Positions 11,147 to 23,604 are shown, counted from the stretch's first letter. The stretch is DNA of 64,000 nucleotides from Aplectana chamaeleonis (GCA_029168955.1 JAPDOI010001340.1:124001-188000), one strand, 5' to 3'. The notes: generated by a model from the letters alone, not told the origin. A program made the numbers and translations.

Positions 11147-13025
11147 CCGACATGACTGTTGATAAAGATGCACCCGCGAGTAATCCTGACTCCGAATGTG
11201 GTTCCATAGACCTGTCGCTGCATTGGAACGAGGATGCCAGGTGTGTTATTTTTCTCTTCGATCCGGTAAATTAATCAGACTGTGATTTCAATTGGACCGA
11301 AGCAGCACCGCAGGACGAGGTTATGGATGGCGAATCCGATTATCCCCTCCGCCCACACCAGCAATGTCCCGAAAAGAACAAAAGCGAGGACGACACGAAA
11401 CTCAGCACGAGATACATAGCATCCAATGGTGAAGAAAGAGTCTACGCTGAACTTCCGTCCGAAACCATTGTATTTTTTGTGGTTGTTTTTTTAAGTAAAT
11501 ATGTCAGATGAGCTTCTCATTTAGTTGTGAAGCAACTTAAATTGAAGTGGAGTATTAGTAGATGGTAAGTTGTCCGTTGAGTGTGACTGATAAGTTAAGT
11601 ACAACATTTGGACAAATATAAAACAACCAACGGTTAGTAGTTTATAACTAGTTTAAAAGTTAAGCATGAGCGGGGTGAACAATTGTAACCCCACAGTAGA
11701 ACAGCTATAAAACAACTTACACTAGCTATAAAACACATTACGAACAATTGAAGTATCAGCTGGGAACGACCTCAACCCTACTAATTTACAAGCTCCAAAC
11801 AAGTAACGTAAGCCATCGGTTACTTGTCCGATAGTTAGTTTTTAACTTAAGAAAAAAATTTGAAGGAGTGGACCAACCGTGGACGAACGGCATCCCTGCG
11901 TTCCGCGTAGCCAGCGCGAGTTTGAGATTGCATTTCAACACAGGCTGTCGCTAAATCCGTAGATTCTCGCAACAAAATCATAGAGAGAGTATACGGGCTT
12001 AGCGACTGAGAGGACAATGCATCGAATTTAGCCTTCCTTTTTACGTAGAATATGCGTAGAATTTGCACCCATGTGCCTTTTACACAAGAATATGCGGGTT
12101 TTAGCTATCGTATGTATCTAAAACCCTTAAATTCTCGCTACATGGAATTGGGCGGCGTTACAGACCGCGCCCTCGGAGGCATCTAGCCACGAGTTGGCAG
12201 AGTAGATGACGAGAATCAGACATTAATTACAACTCCGCATCCCTATTTACCTGGCTCAAAATATTAGAGAAAGGGTGTGTAGAGGTATCGGGCGGCCGCT
12301 GTGACTGGCTCAGGCTCATTGCGCCACTGCTCAGAACTTTTTACTCAAGTTAAAAACTAACTATCGGACAAGTAACGGATGGCTTACGTTACTTGTTTGA
12401 AGCTTGTAAATTAGTAGGGTTAAGGTCGTTTCAAGCTGATACTTCAATTGTTCGTAAATTGTTTCATAGTTGTTCATTTGTGGGGTTATACTTGTCCACC
12501 CCGCTTATGCACAACTTTTAAACTAGTTATAAACTACTAACCGTTGGTTGTTTTATATTTGTCCAAATGTTGTACACAACTTATCCGTCACATTCAACGG
12601 ACAACTTATCATCTACAAATACTCCGCTTCCAATTTAAGTTGATTAACAACTAGATGAGAAGCTCGTTCGACATATTTATTTGGAAACAACAACAGAAAA
12701 TATAATATTGCGGCAATTGTTTTGGGTGAAGGTTTAGAGAACGGCGTAGACTCTTTCTTCACCATTGGATCCTATCTCGTGCTGATTTCGCGTCGTCCTC
12801 GCTTCTGTCCTTTTGGGGACCTTGCTTGTGTAGGCGGAGGGAAATAGTCGGATTCGCCATCCATGAAGTCGTCGTCCTGCGGTGCTGCTTCGATCCAACT
12901 GAAATCACAGTCTGATTTCGAAGAGAAAAATAACACCTGGCATCCTCGTTCCCATACAGCGACAGGTCTAGGGAACCACTGTCGGAGTCAGGGTTATTCG
13001 CGGGTACATCTTTATCAACAGTCTA
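11147..13025. mobile_element. Inverted-repeat element K, about 1.9 kb with arms near 690 bp
   Basis: The left arm 11,147 to about 11,842 pairs with the right arm about 12,340-13,025. Matching segments include GATGGCGAATCCGA near 11,328, inverted near 12,855, and CGGACAAGTAAC-type words at the inner edges. The arms differ by scattered substitutions and small indels, so the element is not recent. The centre (11,845-12,335) has no recognised gene. A related inner end lies near 15,480-15,815. Short ORFs in the arms are mirror shadows. Confidence 0.8.
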
Positions 13026-13300
13026 CCGTAATATGTATAAAATTGGCAAACGGATCTCAGTTTCGTGTTAAACACATCAAATTACCCCCAGAGAATGATT
13101 TTGAGACACACCTATCAAATAAATCCGGAAATCTCGAAATTAGCCTTTTGTCCTCAGAATCTGTCCTTGCTGGGATGCTTTTAGCGAATTAAGCCGAAAA
13201 CTTTCGAAAATCGACAAATCAACCTCAGATTCGTGATCAGCGCTTCAAAAAACCCTTCAAATCAAATCTGGAACATTTTTCTGAAGCGCTTTCACAACTA
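13026..13300. repeat. Dispersed repeat R, inverted partner of 9,290-9,580
   Basis: The segment contains the canonical repeat word CAGATTCGTGATCAGC at 13,225 and the preceding CTACCGTAAT element. It pairs inverted with 9,290-9,580, so the retrotransposon fragment, a MITE and element K between them are enclosed by an inverted repeat. Confidence 0.65.
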
Positions 13301-13408
13301 CTTAGTGATAAAGCCGCCGCCCAACCGAAAATCCGTGCAAGTACAGAACCGTGCAAGTCTCATTTTCAATATATCTAAGCTCCGTGTGCCTGCATTGGTA
13401 TACCTTAA

Positions 13409-13891
13409 AGGCAGTGTTCACGATAATCTTCGATTTTGAGATTAATAGCTATATCGATTGATAGGCCCCCGGGTAGATCAAAAATGATGAAGGAATCGAG
13501 AAAAATGCATCAGAAGGTCACGAAATCCTTTACTCTCACCCCACCTCTTTACTCTCACAGGAACTGTTCGTTGTGACATTGAAATCATTTGTGGGCCCGT
13601 CATTTACAATTATTTGCTTTCTGTTGCTCCGTTCTTTCTTCGGACCCTAACTAGTACTATTTTGCCTGGAACATTCTTCCATTTTCGACTAACCCATATT
13701 TTCACCGGTGACGACCACCGTGAACATGTTCATACAACTGGACAACTAGTCACGGCCAGAGATTAATGTCACTGAAATATGACGTTTTAGTGCGTTTCTC
13801 GCCGTTTCTTCGTAATTTCCGTGACACTCAGTGGCCAACGCTTGGTTTTGAGTGGAAAACTCGGGAGCGAAAATCATCGTCAACACTGCCT
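13409..13891. mobile_element. TTAA MITE, subfamily C (copy 1)
   Basis: TTAA at 13405-13408 and 13892-13895 flank AGGCAGTGTTCACGATAATC on the left and GTCAACACTGCCT on the right. The interior matches the copy at 24,149-24,630 in reverse orientation. Noncoding. Confidence 0.88.
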
Positions 13892-14050
13892 TTAATGCAT
13901 AATTTCATTGACTTATCTTCTCCTATTGTAAACCTAAATGTTCCGCTTTCTACTCACGTGGGAGTCGGCGATTATCGAAATGCTGGTATTCTCTAGACAT
14001 CCTGTTGGAACTGCTCACCTACACTGCGAAGATGAACCGTCTGAGTGTTT

Positions 14051-14288
14051 ACAGTTGATCGCAATGTTAAAGGACATGGTGCGGTTGCGGACTCGCAGTA
14101 AAACTCCGGTAGACTCTGGCGCTTTGCCAGATTTCGGCATCGATCGGCGTCACAGCTGATATTCTCGTGAGCAGAGAGACGACGATTGGCGCCGATCGAT
14201 GACGAAATCTGGCAAAGTGCCAGATTCTACCGTAATTGAGTGCGAGTCCGCAACCGCACCATGTCCTTTTAACATTGCGGTCAACTGT
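14051..14288. mobile_element. Near-palindromic MITE L, copy 1
   Basis: The element starts ACAGTTGATCGCAATG and ends CATTGCGGTCAACTGT. Almost the whole 238 bp folds back on itself. TA can be read on both sides if the TIR is taken as CAGTTG, a Tc1-like terminal dinucleotide pattern. Other copies are at 22,191-22,687 and 63,443-63,681. Confidence 0.82.
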
Positions 14289-14299
14289 ATGTTATTTGT

Positions 14300-14975
14300 A
14301 AAGTAGAATTATGTGAAAAAATAGAAGGAATATGCGATGATAAATCAGGTCTGATACAGTCGTCAAGAATCGCACTGATACTTTGCTATACTCTGCCTTG
14401 CAGTGGGTTGGCACAAACTCGGTTGGCGTTTGGCGTCTCGACACGCTTTGCGGCTGCACGCTCCGAGTCGGAAGAGCTTTCAGGTCAGCAGCCGCCGATT
14501 TACTGACTCTAGGTGAGTTTTGCAAACTGGAAACTAAGAAAATTTCAGAAAATTGGATAAAAAAGCCACATCGAGTCGGCTTTGGGGCTGGAAACCCGAC
14601 TGAATCGAGCGTGTGCGGCCGTAAAGCGTGTCGGGACGCAATTGCGGACCGGAATTTGGCCCAGAGAAGCACAGTACCTGCACCAAGCTTGCGCCGATGC
14701 TTAAATACATCGTACGCGCAGAAACCGTATCTCATTTTTTCATGTTTTTGGTGCAGGCGATTCTCAGAATTAGAGTTGAAAAGCTCCACAGAACCATCAA
14801 CTTCCGTAAAAAAAAACGTTCTAAAACGTCTCGAATTAATCACTTCCCACCTCTCCGTCAATTTCGGTGTGTCAAGTGGCATTCGTCGGAAGTTTTTTTG
14901 CAAAAACGTCGGATGTGTTTTTTGCTTTAAACTTATTAGGTGGGTGAATTTCTCCCACCTTTCGTTCGCTGGAAC
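14300..14975. other. Anonymous sequence with a short inverted repeat
   Basis: Long open frames exist on both strands (minus 14,292-14,903, plus 14,383-15,030), but they overlap an imperfect inverted repeat (14,428-14,472 against 14,598-14,640). This explains why both strands look open. A 36-bp stretch at about 14,512-14,547 with GTGAGT and TTTCAG ends mimics an intron but is shorter than usual nematode introns. I do not call a gene. Confidence 0.35.
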
Positions 14976-15182
14976 TTATTCTAAAATAAAGAAGTCTTCA
15001 TTGGGCAACTTTGGATGTAGATGTTCCTGAATTAAAAACTTCAAATGCAGAATCACCTGAACGTGTGATGGCGTTTCTGTTCCTTGTGCTAGATGGTTGG
15101 TGAAAACTGGTGGCGGATCATCATTTTGAACCACTCCAACTTCAGAACCATCTGCTTTTGACGCGCAAAACTTCAGCGACAT
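14976..15182 (-). CDS. Hypothetical small ORF or first exon, 68 codons
   Basis: An open minus-strand frame starts MSLKFCASKADGSEVG and ends PNEDFFILE. A good acceptor-like sequence (CCATTTTCAG) lies about 30 bp upstream of the ATG, as expected for trans-splicing or an upstream intron. A GTGATT donor-like site follows CACGTTCAG inside the frame. No domain is recognised. It could be a real small gene, an exon, or chance. No downstream exon could be joined with confidence. Confidence 0.22.
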   Translation of the reverse strand: MSLKFCASKADGSEVGVVQNDDPPPVFTNHLAQGTETPSHVQVILHLKFLIQEHLHPKLPNEDFFILE

Positions 15183-15189
15183 GGTCCAC

Positions 15190-16140
15190 CGGACTCATTC
15201 ATGAAATTGAGCCTGAAAATGGAATTTGGTTTTCAGCGCGATCGAGGCCTTTACCCATTCACGCAGAGTGTCAGTGCGATCTGTGACGACTGTACCTAAG
15301 GGTACAAACTAAGCACCGTTTCGAAACATTTTGCCCTTCTACAAAAAGCTGGAGCCGCAAGACAGTCTTAGACAACAAAACTCACAATCTTGCGGTAAAG
15401 TGACCGTACAGGTAAGACGTCGGAATCAAAATGAAGCCCATCTGTCTATGAAATTCCTGTGTACACGCTTCGTTTTTCGTAACATGTTCATGGCAACGTA
15501 GGAGTTAAGTTGTGCAGTATGTTGATTTTAAGTAGTCCGTGTAGCGAGTCGATGCAATGTCCAACGTTAGTTGTTCGTGATTTCTCCTCCGTTTGAAGGT
15601 AGTTTTATACTTGTCCGTTCACAAAATATATTGAACATTACTTGGCCGTCGCCCTCTTTGCTTGAACATTAGTTGTCTGTGAAGTAAACTACTGCAAACA
15701 ATTCAAGTTCGAACTAAATAAGTGAATTTATAGTTGTGCACGTCTAGATATATTGTTTTATACTTGTTCGAGGCGTTTTAGTTGGTTTTCAACTTGAGTA
15801 AAAAGTTATGAGTGGCTGCTAGCAGAGCACGAAGGTATGGGTATGTGGGCATATATCATATATTACACATTGCTACGACTCGAATATTCGCGACTGACTT
15901 TCAATTATGTTCGAAATCGATTGAGACGAAAAATTGAAGTTGAGATATTTAAATTTCAAACATATTCTGAATTTGAAAAGTCGAAAAAAAAATGGAATTC
16001 TAAGCATTTCCGAAAATAAAATGTTAGGATAAATTGAAAATGTGGAATGTCCTCTCGATCGTAGAAAAACAATGTATAGCATGTGTGTAACAAATGTAAT
16101 GAGAGCCACAAAGCGCTAACGTTAGGATGAAGCGAAATCG
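15190..16140. other. Anonymous DNA with a partial element-K-like end
   Basis: 15,480-15,815 is rich in ACTTGTCCG-like words and ends with TTTTCAACTTGAGTAAAAAG, which matches the inner edge of element K near 12,330-12,365. No gene is supported in the rest. Confidence 0.4.
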
Positions 16141-16163
16141 CGGTCATTGTCAAGTCCTGGCCC

Positions 16164-16346
16164 TCAATTTACTTTTACGAATAGACGAAACTGCGACGAT
16201 CGATCAACGAGGGCGATCGAAATTTCGTTGCCTGTGCCAATAATCGCGCTTGGTCCATTCACCAGGCTAAATTTGATAGGCAATCCATATGCTCTGGGCA
16301 GAGTAATCTCAGAATTCCCATTCGCAAAGGGTTTTTCACAAACCAT
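16164..16346 (-). CDS. Hypothetical short ORF, 60 codons
   Basis: The minus-strand frame starts MVCEKPFANGNSEITLPRAY and ends with alternating hydrophobic and polar residues. This is protein-like in composition, but I recognise no family. The opposite strand is also open over the same span. No clear splice sites or flanking exons were found. It could be an isolated exon remnant. Confidence 0.18.
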   Translation of the reverse strand: MVCEKPFANGNSEITLPRAYGLPIKFSLVNGPSAIIGTGNEISIALVDRSSQFRLFVKVN

Positions 16347-16349
16347 AGC

Positions 16350-18060
16350 TATCGCGTAGGAGTTTCAACTGGTTCGAATTTCTGCCTCGTAACGCAGCTT
16401 TGTGAGCAATTTCTTGTTTCATCCCGCTTTCCTTCCCGAACCTCGCCCTCGCCTAACCCGAAATCTATCGCCCTTTTGACAGCTGCAACGTCAACGCAGA
16501 GCCGGGTTTCGAAGATTGTCCGTCGTTTTTCTCCAGCTCTACGAGTGAGTTTTTCTATTTCTTGTTATGGTTCTTGGTGAGGTCTAGATCACAAAATTTT
16601 CTCGTGCACGTAAGACTCCTGGGGCGGTAGTAATATGGCCTAATGTGCAACTTAAATCCCAAATTTAAGTTGCATCTTAACTTTATCTTTGCACAAACAC
16701 CAAGATGCTGGTTCTGACCTGGGAATGCTCTCGTAGAAGCACCAACTCTTGATGAGCAACTCTGGTCCAAATCAGCGACACTTCATCTTCAACTTTATGG
16801 ATGACACTGATTGTGAAAATCAGCGACAGGTGGCTGTCGCTGATTGCAGGGTGGTCAGAGCATAAGAAATAGTGCTGCGGCGAAGGAGAGACATAGATTT
16901 CAATTGGACCTGAGCAAAATGTCCTCCGAGTACATTTAAACCTCCCGCTTAAATTTTAAGTCGGAGGTAAACCAAGACAGTTAGAAATGAATTAAGACTG
17001 TTTCCTATCAAGGCTAGTCTAGTTTGTCAGTTTTCGATTGCAATACCCGAGCTATCTTTCGTAGAAGCGATTGAATTTGAAAGAAATTTAGCGAGAAGGG
17101 TTCGATTCCTCGGAAAAGGGGATCTTGTTGCACATTAACTTTTCTCTTGAATTTTTAAAAATGAAACCGGTCCAAATTGCTATTTAAAGATGTGGCTTGC
17201 GACCAATTTTTCCCGAAATCGCTCTGTTACTGAAGTGAACTCCGTTTGCAATCAGTTCACTGAAACGTCGCACGCTAGACCGCCGATGAAACTTTCCGTA
17301 GTAATTGCACATACTAATCGAGAAGCCTATTCTATACTTTTTTTTCTAAAATGAGTGCACATGGACAACTTCTAAATTCTGCGACTGATGTGATAGGAAA
17401 CCATTGTGACAAGAAGACCTTGGATTCTGAGTGCCAAAAGGCACCTTCACATTGCGCTATTTGTTTTTAATTCATCGAGATCGCACACGTACTGCTTTTG
17501 TAATGCACTAGCAATTACAACTCAAGGCTTGGACTTGGTGGGCTGCGCTCGCCGTTTTAGGTTCAGAAAAAGAAATCTTTGCTTCAGAAGCAAAAATTGG
17601 TCAAGGAATGTTGGCCTACAATTCGCGTAACATTATGTACCTGTCCTTAATTAGTAATCCCTAACTATAAGGCTCAGTGCACTCAACGCTTGACTCGGCA
17701 CTCGCTCGCATCATGCGAGGTATGTGTACCAAATAGTGCAGTGAGAAGTCTTTTGTAGCGCATAACACAGGCTGTGGGGTCAAAGAAGTGACTGTGATTT
17801 TGCGTTTCTGCATGCGTCACTCCACTATCTCATGTGCCTGTCCTCGAGATTTCAGCGACGCAATGTTGCAGTGCAATGTCGCGCTGCTCTCGTTCCTCGC
17901 CTGTTGCCTTTGTTCGTCTCCGAGTAACCGGCAAGTTTTGTTAACTGCGTTATAGACCCTCACTCAACATAGGACAGGCTCCTCATTATTATGGTTGTCA
18001 ATTACACATCAGTGGGAGATGTTCATTATCACTAATTCACACTTAGGGCCAGACTACTAC
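16350..18060. other. No feature recognised, 3' flank of the collagen gene
   Basis: Mixed-composition sequence. A short inverted repeat sits around 16,640-16,690 (TTTAAGTTGCA and complement). A T-arm-like GGTTCGATTCC near 17,102 lacks the rest of a tRNA. I see no exon. Confidence 0.4.
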
Positions 18061-18073
18061 CGCCCCTGATGTA

Positions 18074-18079
18074 ATTTAT
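18074..18079 (-). terminator. Polyadenylation signal of the collagen gene
   Basis: AATAAA on the minus strand lies about 65 bp after the collagen stop codon at 18,144, a normal 3' UTR length for a nematode gene. Confidence 0.7.
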
Positions 18080-18143
18080 TGATTTAGGGCAGACAATGTT
18101 GGCTTTCGTTACTCGAAGGATGTCCAGAGATGGTGAGTTTTCT

Positions 18144-21100
18144 TCAGAGAACCACGAGTTTTCTGCGAAGAGACCGAGCAAGCGCCTGCTTGTTGGTTTG
18201 CGCCTGAAACACTAGTAGCTCTTCCTCAATGATGCAGTACGCGACCTCATCGAAAAACGAGAACACTTACGCGTCTTGAGCGGTCTGTTGGATAGGATCC
18301 TGCACCACCAACGGCTGGTCCAGAGCCACCTCCAGCCCCGCTAGGTGCGCCGCCAAAGTCATCAGGAGCTCTCCCTCCAACAACTCCACCGGCGCCTGCT
18401 CCCGAATTGTATGAACCTGGTCCTGTGTCGCCGCCTCCGCCTGCTCCCACTGGAGCTGATTCTCCTTTCTTTGACCTATCTGGGCACGGACAGTACTCGG
18501 CATCGGCTCCATTGCCTCCAGACTGACCAGGAAATCCGGGAATGCCGTCTGGTCCAGTTTCGCCGGGTGATCCCTGCAATACAACATTGTTACGTTTCTT
18601 TCAACAGAAAGCTTTTTTAACAAGCCCCAAATACGGTTTTGTTCAAATTTTAGAATCACGAGTATATTTTCATCCAATTCTGTGCCAAACTTGGTTTTGA
18701 ACGGTTAAAGCGAGTTTGTTAGCGAGACGTCTCGGCAAGCATGCCGTTTTTAGAAGCTTGACTCGATTCCAAAACGGCCCAGCCCCGCTGAAATTCTTAG
18801 ATGACCGGGCGCAAGAGAAGGACAAACTGTGGGGGAGGCTTGGTCACAGTGGAATCGAATCAGGTATCTGGCCACGGCGAGTCTGCCAAAGCATGTGACC
18901 TATAAATTTGATTCTACTGGCAAAACCTGGTTTGGTACAGAAGTGATTGGAAATATCTCTGAACAGACACTAATTCTCAACCAAAAACAGTACCATTGGT
19001 CCCTGGGGTCCCTGTGGCCCGGCTTTCATGTCTTCTCCTCTTTCTCCAGGAAGACCTTCATCTCCAGGCGGTCCTGGTGGTCCCATATCACCTCGTGGGC
19101 CTGGTGCTCCCTTTGCGAATCCCATTCCAGGTTCTCCAGGGGCTCCTCAAACAGTGAATTAGTATACTGAAAAATCCTTTGAAAAAAAGAAAGATCACAC
19201 CTCTTTCTCCTGGTGCTCCGGCTGGGCCAGGATGTCCTAGATCTCCGTCAGGTCCCATATCTCCAATACTTCCATCGCTGCCAGGCTCTCCGGGAGCTCC
19301 TTTAGGACCCTGAAAACCGAATGTGGCCTAAAAATCTAAATGATATCATGACATAAATCGTAAGCAGCGTTACCTTTAGACCGCGAGGACCCCTGTTTCC
19401 TCTGTAGCCAGGTAATCCGGGCGATCCAGAAGGACATGGAGCACATCCACCACTGGAATCGAAGCCAAATCCAGATCCCGACATACCATCGAGTCCAGGC
19501 TTGCCATCGATTCCATCCAATCCTAAATAGTGAACTTCTGCGCTCATCACGCGGCTGGTCACTCCTGGCTGAGTCAGTCTCACCTCGGTGACTCGCTGAC
19601 AGATTGATAATCGCCGGAAGTCATTCAAAGCGAATCAGTGGCTACGCGTGTATGTTTAGAGCAAAAGTAAAGCGGGTAAGCCGTTTCAGTAGTAAAGTAA
19701 TGACTGAAACTTCTGGGTAGGTGAACCTGTGGCTTGGGTTGGAGACATTCTTGGAATTTCCTCAGTCGGATTAGAACAAATAGCCTGGAGAACAGCCATT
19801 CTGTTTACTCGTGCAAAAGATCCATGGCTTGGATCAGCTACGATCGCCCCTACCTTATCGTCGATCATGAAGCACTCTTGCTAATCACATCGACTCAGTC
19901 AATGGACCGGAGATCTGTCCATGGACAACGCCCAAATATATGTTCTGGAGGTGTACCAGGTTGAGCTCACCTGCTGGTCCCTTGGGTCCACGTGCTCCTT
20001 TAGGTCCTGCCGGACATTCATTTCCCTGATCGACGCCACGCCCTCCGCTGAGACCACCTACCGGTCTTCCAGCATGACTGGCCTGCGAATGTCCGGCACC
20101 CACGCCCAAAGACTGCAGAGGCACTGTGCCAGCATTATCTGGAAGAAAAGGCTGAGCTTGCACTAGAACACTTCTAGAGGATATCTGTTTCTTACATGAC
20201 TGTCTTCGAGTTCTTCGAATCTGATCTCCTTCGCTGACAAGGTCTTTCCACATGAGGTTGGTCATCTCCTCGTATGTGACGCGTGATTCAGCCAGCTCTT
20301 CTTCAATGCTGCTCATGATAGTGAACAGCACAGGCATTGAGACCATCTGAAAAGAAAAGTCTATTGTAGTGGGTAGAGGGCTCCAGTAAAAAAAGCAGTC
20401 CATTGTTAATTTCTCATTTTGTGCAACAATTTGCAACCTATGGGTGCAAAAAAATTACATACGCATTACTTTCTGTAGCTCTTCTTGAAACAGCTTCATT
20501 CTCGTTGGGCACGACCGGAATCACATCTTTTTCATTTGATGAAGTCAACGTAGCGCATTTTCAAATGTTATTTGATCTTCCCTGTTCACTCATTACTTGA
20601 CGAAATTGGCTTGCAAGGTTGATCAGCTTTGGAGGATCGAACTTGTTTCATCTCTCTGCAATGGCCTCATAAAGTCAGAATGCACGCCCAAAAAAGTCAA
20701 AATTGCTATATTTGGGCCTTATCAAATGAAAAAAAAATCGCAGTCTCCACCCTTTCGTTTTGCAGTCTTCACATCCAATACAAACTCGTTCGAATTGATT
20801 GCTAAAAAAAGTTCACCTGGCTAGTTTTCGATACCTCAAATGACGTATGCATTCTGGTTCAGGTCATATGAGTTAACTAGCTTTGCTACCTTAGCCGCTT
20901 TTTCGCTAGCTCCGCTCTTTGAGCCGAGCGGTGCAATTCGTCCACTTCTATTGCAGTTCAGAAACAACCCGTTATTCCTGTGTTTGCATCGCATTTTCAT
21001 CGATTTGCCTTGATTGGTGCACTGGTACTCGGCGGAGCTCAGCCGAAATTTCCGCTCACAGTGAGTGTACGATTTTGTTTACGCGGCTTCCATAAAGGAA

Positions 21101-21192
21101 AAAGGACCAACCAACACGACGAATGCAATGCCTGAGAGAAGAGTGGCCAGATATGAAGATCGGTGCAGCATCGGCGGACACTTTTCATCCAT
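18144..21192 (-). CDS. Nematode cuticle collagen
   Basis: Extracellular matrix collagen of the nematode cuticle. Exons read on the minus strand: exon 1 from ATG at 21192 (MDEKCPPML, then a hydrophobic anchor); 20346-19971; 19522-19374; 19309-19201; 19145-18994; 18573-18271; 18203-18144 (stop TGA). Exons 2-7 join with matching phases at GT/AG sites and give unbroken Gly-X-Y at each junction. Visible parts are the MPVLF-IEEEL-W-DLV N-terminal block, a furin-type RRTRR cleavage site, Gly-X-Y blocks broken by the pairs CAPC and CPC (interchain disulphide cysteines), a Gly-rich C-terminal domain, and a short basic tail ending LRRKLVVL. Length is about 400 residues, longer than many of these collagens. 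The exon 1 donor is uncertain: the best-looking GTAAAC gives the wrong phase, while GTTGGT at 21104-21099 keeps frame. The subfamily is not assigned. Confidence 0.93.
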
Positions 21193-21202
21193 CTGAACAA
21201 TA
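21193..21202 (-). promoter_or_regulatory. Probable trans-splice acceptor of the collagen mRNA
   Basis: ATTGTTCAG directly abuts the start ATG of the collagen gene. No upstream exon is needed, so spliced-leader addition at this site is the simplest reading. SL type cannot be predicted. Confidence 0.5.
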
Positions 21203-22190
21203 CGGAATTCATCGAAAAAAACATTGGTTGGTCATTAACAGAGAGCGGATAAAGGAAGCGTCCGAGGGAGATCGAGCAACTGCTCCATTTTTATACTCTT
21301 GGAAGGCGTTCTGCAATCTCCTAAAGATCTTTGAAATCACTCCATATCTACTAGCACATCGCACATGTGACATACTTTCGCTATCTAGTTTCCATTCTGG
21401 TGAAATTGACTCTCACGACTTCCGGATCAGATTAAGACGAATTAAGATTCGGTTTAAATGAAAATTTGCCATTTTCAAGTCCCTTCTATGTAGAATGAAT
21501 ATCGGCCATTTGCTTCACATCACAAAAAAAAACTGACGCTGAATGGCTACTAAAGATGTACAAACATCTTTTGGGTTTAAGTATAAAAGTAGTAGCAACA
21601 AGCAATGATTATTAAAGTTAGCAATTGCATTGAAGGCATTATTAGCGACAAATCTCAAATTTGTGATTGGTTGCTGAAACGATTTCATAGTTCCCGGTTA
21701 GAGCTGCCATGACGGAGAGCTTTGATTAACGATCCAGATGTTCTACGAAACACTGAAGTCTCTTTCCACCTTCTTGCTCATGGTGAAACTATTTGTTCGA
21801 GCAATCAAAATCTTTGTGTTCAAGTTCTGTTAAATTCCAAACTTTCTGTTGCTCCTTTCTAGCAACCTTCTGCGCGGTTCTTGATTATTCAGTTTGCATG
21901 ATATACTAAATTGTAATAATCCCATTTTCATTTCAAACCTCTATTTAAGTTTCGCAACCATCGATGTCTCAATAATTTGTCACAGACAACCAATATTTGA
22001 TAGAAAGCAGGCGTTTTCCCCTATTTCTTCGGGATTTCGGTATACATAGATGGTCCAACGCATTACTTCATGTGTAAAAGTCGAAAACGAAAATGTCGTG
22101 GAATCTGCATTTGGAGACATCGTTCACAACTCATATCAGTCTTGAATCTTCCACAAAGAAAGAAAGTTCTCGTACGCTTAATACATATGA
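21203..22190. other. Upstream region of the collagen gene, no feature recognised
   Basis: About 1 kb of AT-rich DNA that should include the collagen promoter. I see no repeat of note and no exon. Confidence 0.4.
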
Positions 22191-22687
22191 ACAGTTTACC
22201 GCAATGTTAAAAGAACATGGTGCGGTTGCGGTCACACACTAAAACTACGGTGAAAGACGCCTAATTTCCTTATCGATCGACAACACAGCTGATTTTCTGT
22301 GTAAGTTACCGTTTTTCTTTTTTTTCTCGTTAGCTTCGGCATTACATACTTTTGTTTCTGACTCTTATAATATTACGAATAGGGGCTTTTCTTGGTGTTC
22401 GAGAGGAATTCGCCGTTTTTTCAATTTCAAAACAGAATTTTGAAAGAAAAAGAAACACTTCGAAGCCCGAACAAACGGCTGATTTCCCTCGCGCACTAAG
22501 AATGGCCCCTATTCGCAATATTTAAACAGTTAGAAACAAAACTTATGCTGAAACAAACAAGAGAAACCGTTACTTACACAGAAAATCAGCTGTGCTGTCG
22601 ATCGATCATGAAATTAGGCGTCGTCCATCGTAGTTTTAGTGTGTGACCGCAAACGCACCATGTCCTTTCAACATTGCGGTAAACTGT
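22191..22687. mobile_element. Near-palindromic MITE L, long copy 2
   Basis: The ends ACAGTTTACCGCAATG and CATTGCGGTAAACTGT match the copies at 14,051 and 63,443, but the palindrome is about 500 bp and the inner arms are unrelated to those copies. The centre lies near 22,440. Noncoding. Confidence 0.8.
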
Positions 22688-23379
22688 ATGTACATACCAG
22701 GCACGTCGAGAAATCACCAAAAACTCTTTCTAGATGCACATTTTCTCAATCGACTTCCGAGAATGTGTTATTTGGTCGCCACGCTTTGATGTGCTCTCGC
22801 ATGTCGATCAAGTTCACCTTTCTCCCAATTGATTTGTGAGCATGAAAAACCCAACCAATGTTTGTGGAGAAGGCATTCTTCGCAATCATATAGTATATTT
22901 AATAAACTTCCATTCTCTGGCATTCGCTCGCGTGCCCCGTAGGGCGTGGCCAATTTTTCGTCCTTTTTAGTCGGCGCTAGACGTTCCACATAATCGGCGA
23001 GAGTCGAGTGCCCACAAAAAAGATTGTGGGCAATGCCCACAAAATCTCTGTGAGCATTGTGTGGATTGTCACGCCCCAGCTAGCGCCGGCGCGGAAGAGG
23101 CCTGGGCGGTGGCGTGTGCGGTCGCGTCGCGTGCGCCCGCGTGTTGTCTTTCTCTCCTGATCATCACCTCAATCTTCCTTCATTTTCCGCTTTCTTCTAT
23201 AAGCTCATGTCTAGTGAGGCTCACAAGGGAGCTACTTTTAGCTAGCCTAGCTATTGTGGAAGAAATATACTTTTCTAGAATTGTGTTTAATGTAAAACCG
23301 ATTATGGTCTTCGCATCTGCCTAAACCACACCGAAAAGAGTTATAGACGTTTTCCGTCAGATTTATGTACCTGTTGTAC

Positions 23380-23600
23380 CCTCCAAAACGTGCACTAGTC
23401 TTTAGAGAATTTGGAAACTGACCTCATAATTGTGTTCAGCGCCCAAAACAACCCCTCTGGCCCAAGTTTGGGCGAAGGCACATTACCCTAACTTTGTACA
23501 GACTGATAGCGTTATGGATTTGTACGGATTTTCGGTTGGGAGTTTGTTCATATCAATTAGTGGGATCTGAAAGCGTTTTTAAAAATGTTCCAGATTTACC
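23380..23600. repeat. Dispersed repeat R unit
   Basis: Contains TGTTCAGCGCCCAAAACAAC followed by CCAAGTTTGGG and TTTTCGGTTGGG. The same order of words recurs near 35,020-35,200. Noncoding. Confidence 0.5.
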
Positions 23601-23604
23601 TTGA

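Noticed and set aside
14292..15030. Opposed open frames of about 200 codons on both strands
   Set aside because: They overlap an inverted repeat, which forces both strands open. The intron-like 36-bp segment is in frame and too short to be convincing.
17095..17115. tRNA-like T-arm GGTTCGATTCC
   Set aside because: No D-arm, anticodon arm or pairing acceptor stem in the preceding 75 bases. The similar GGTTCGAGTCCC at 38,168 fails in the same way.
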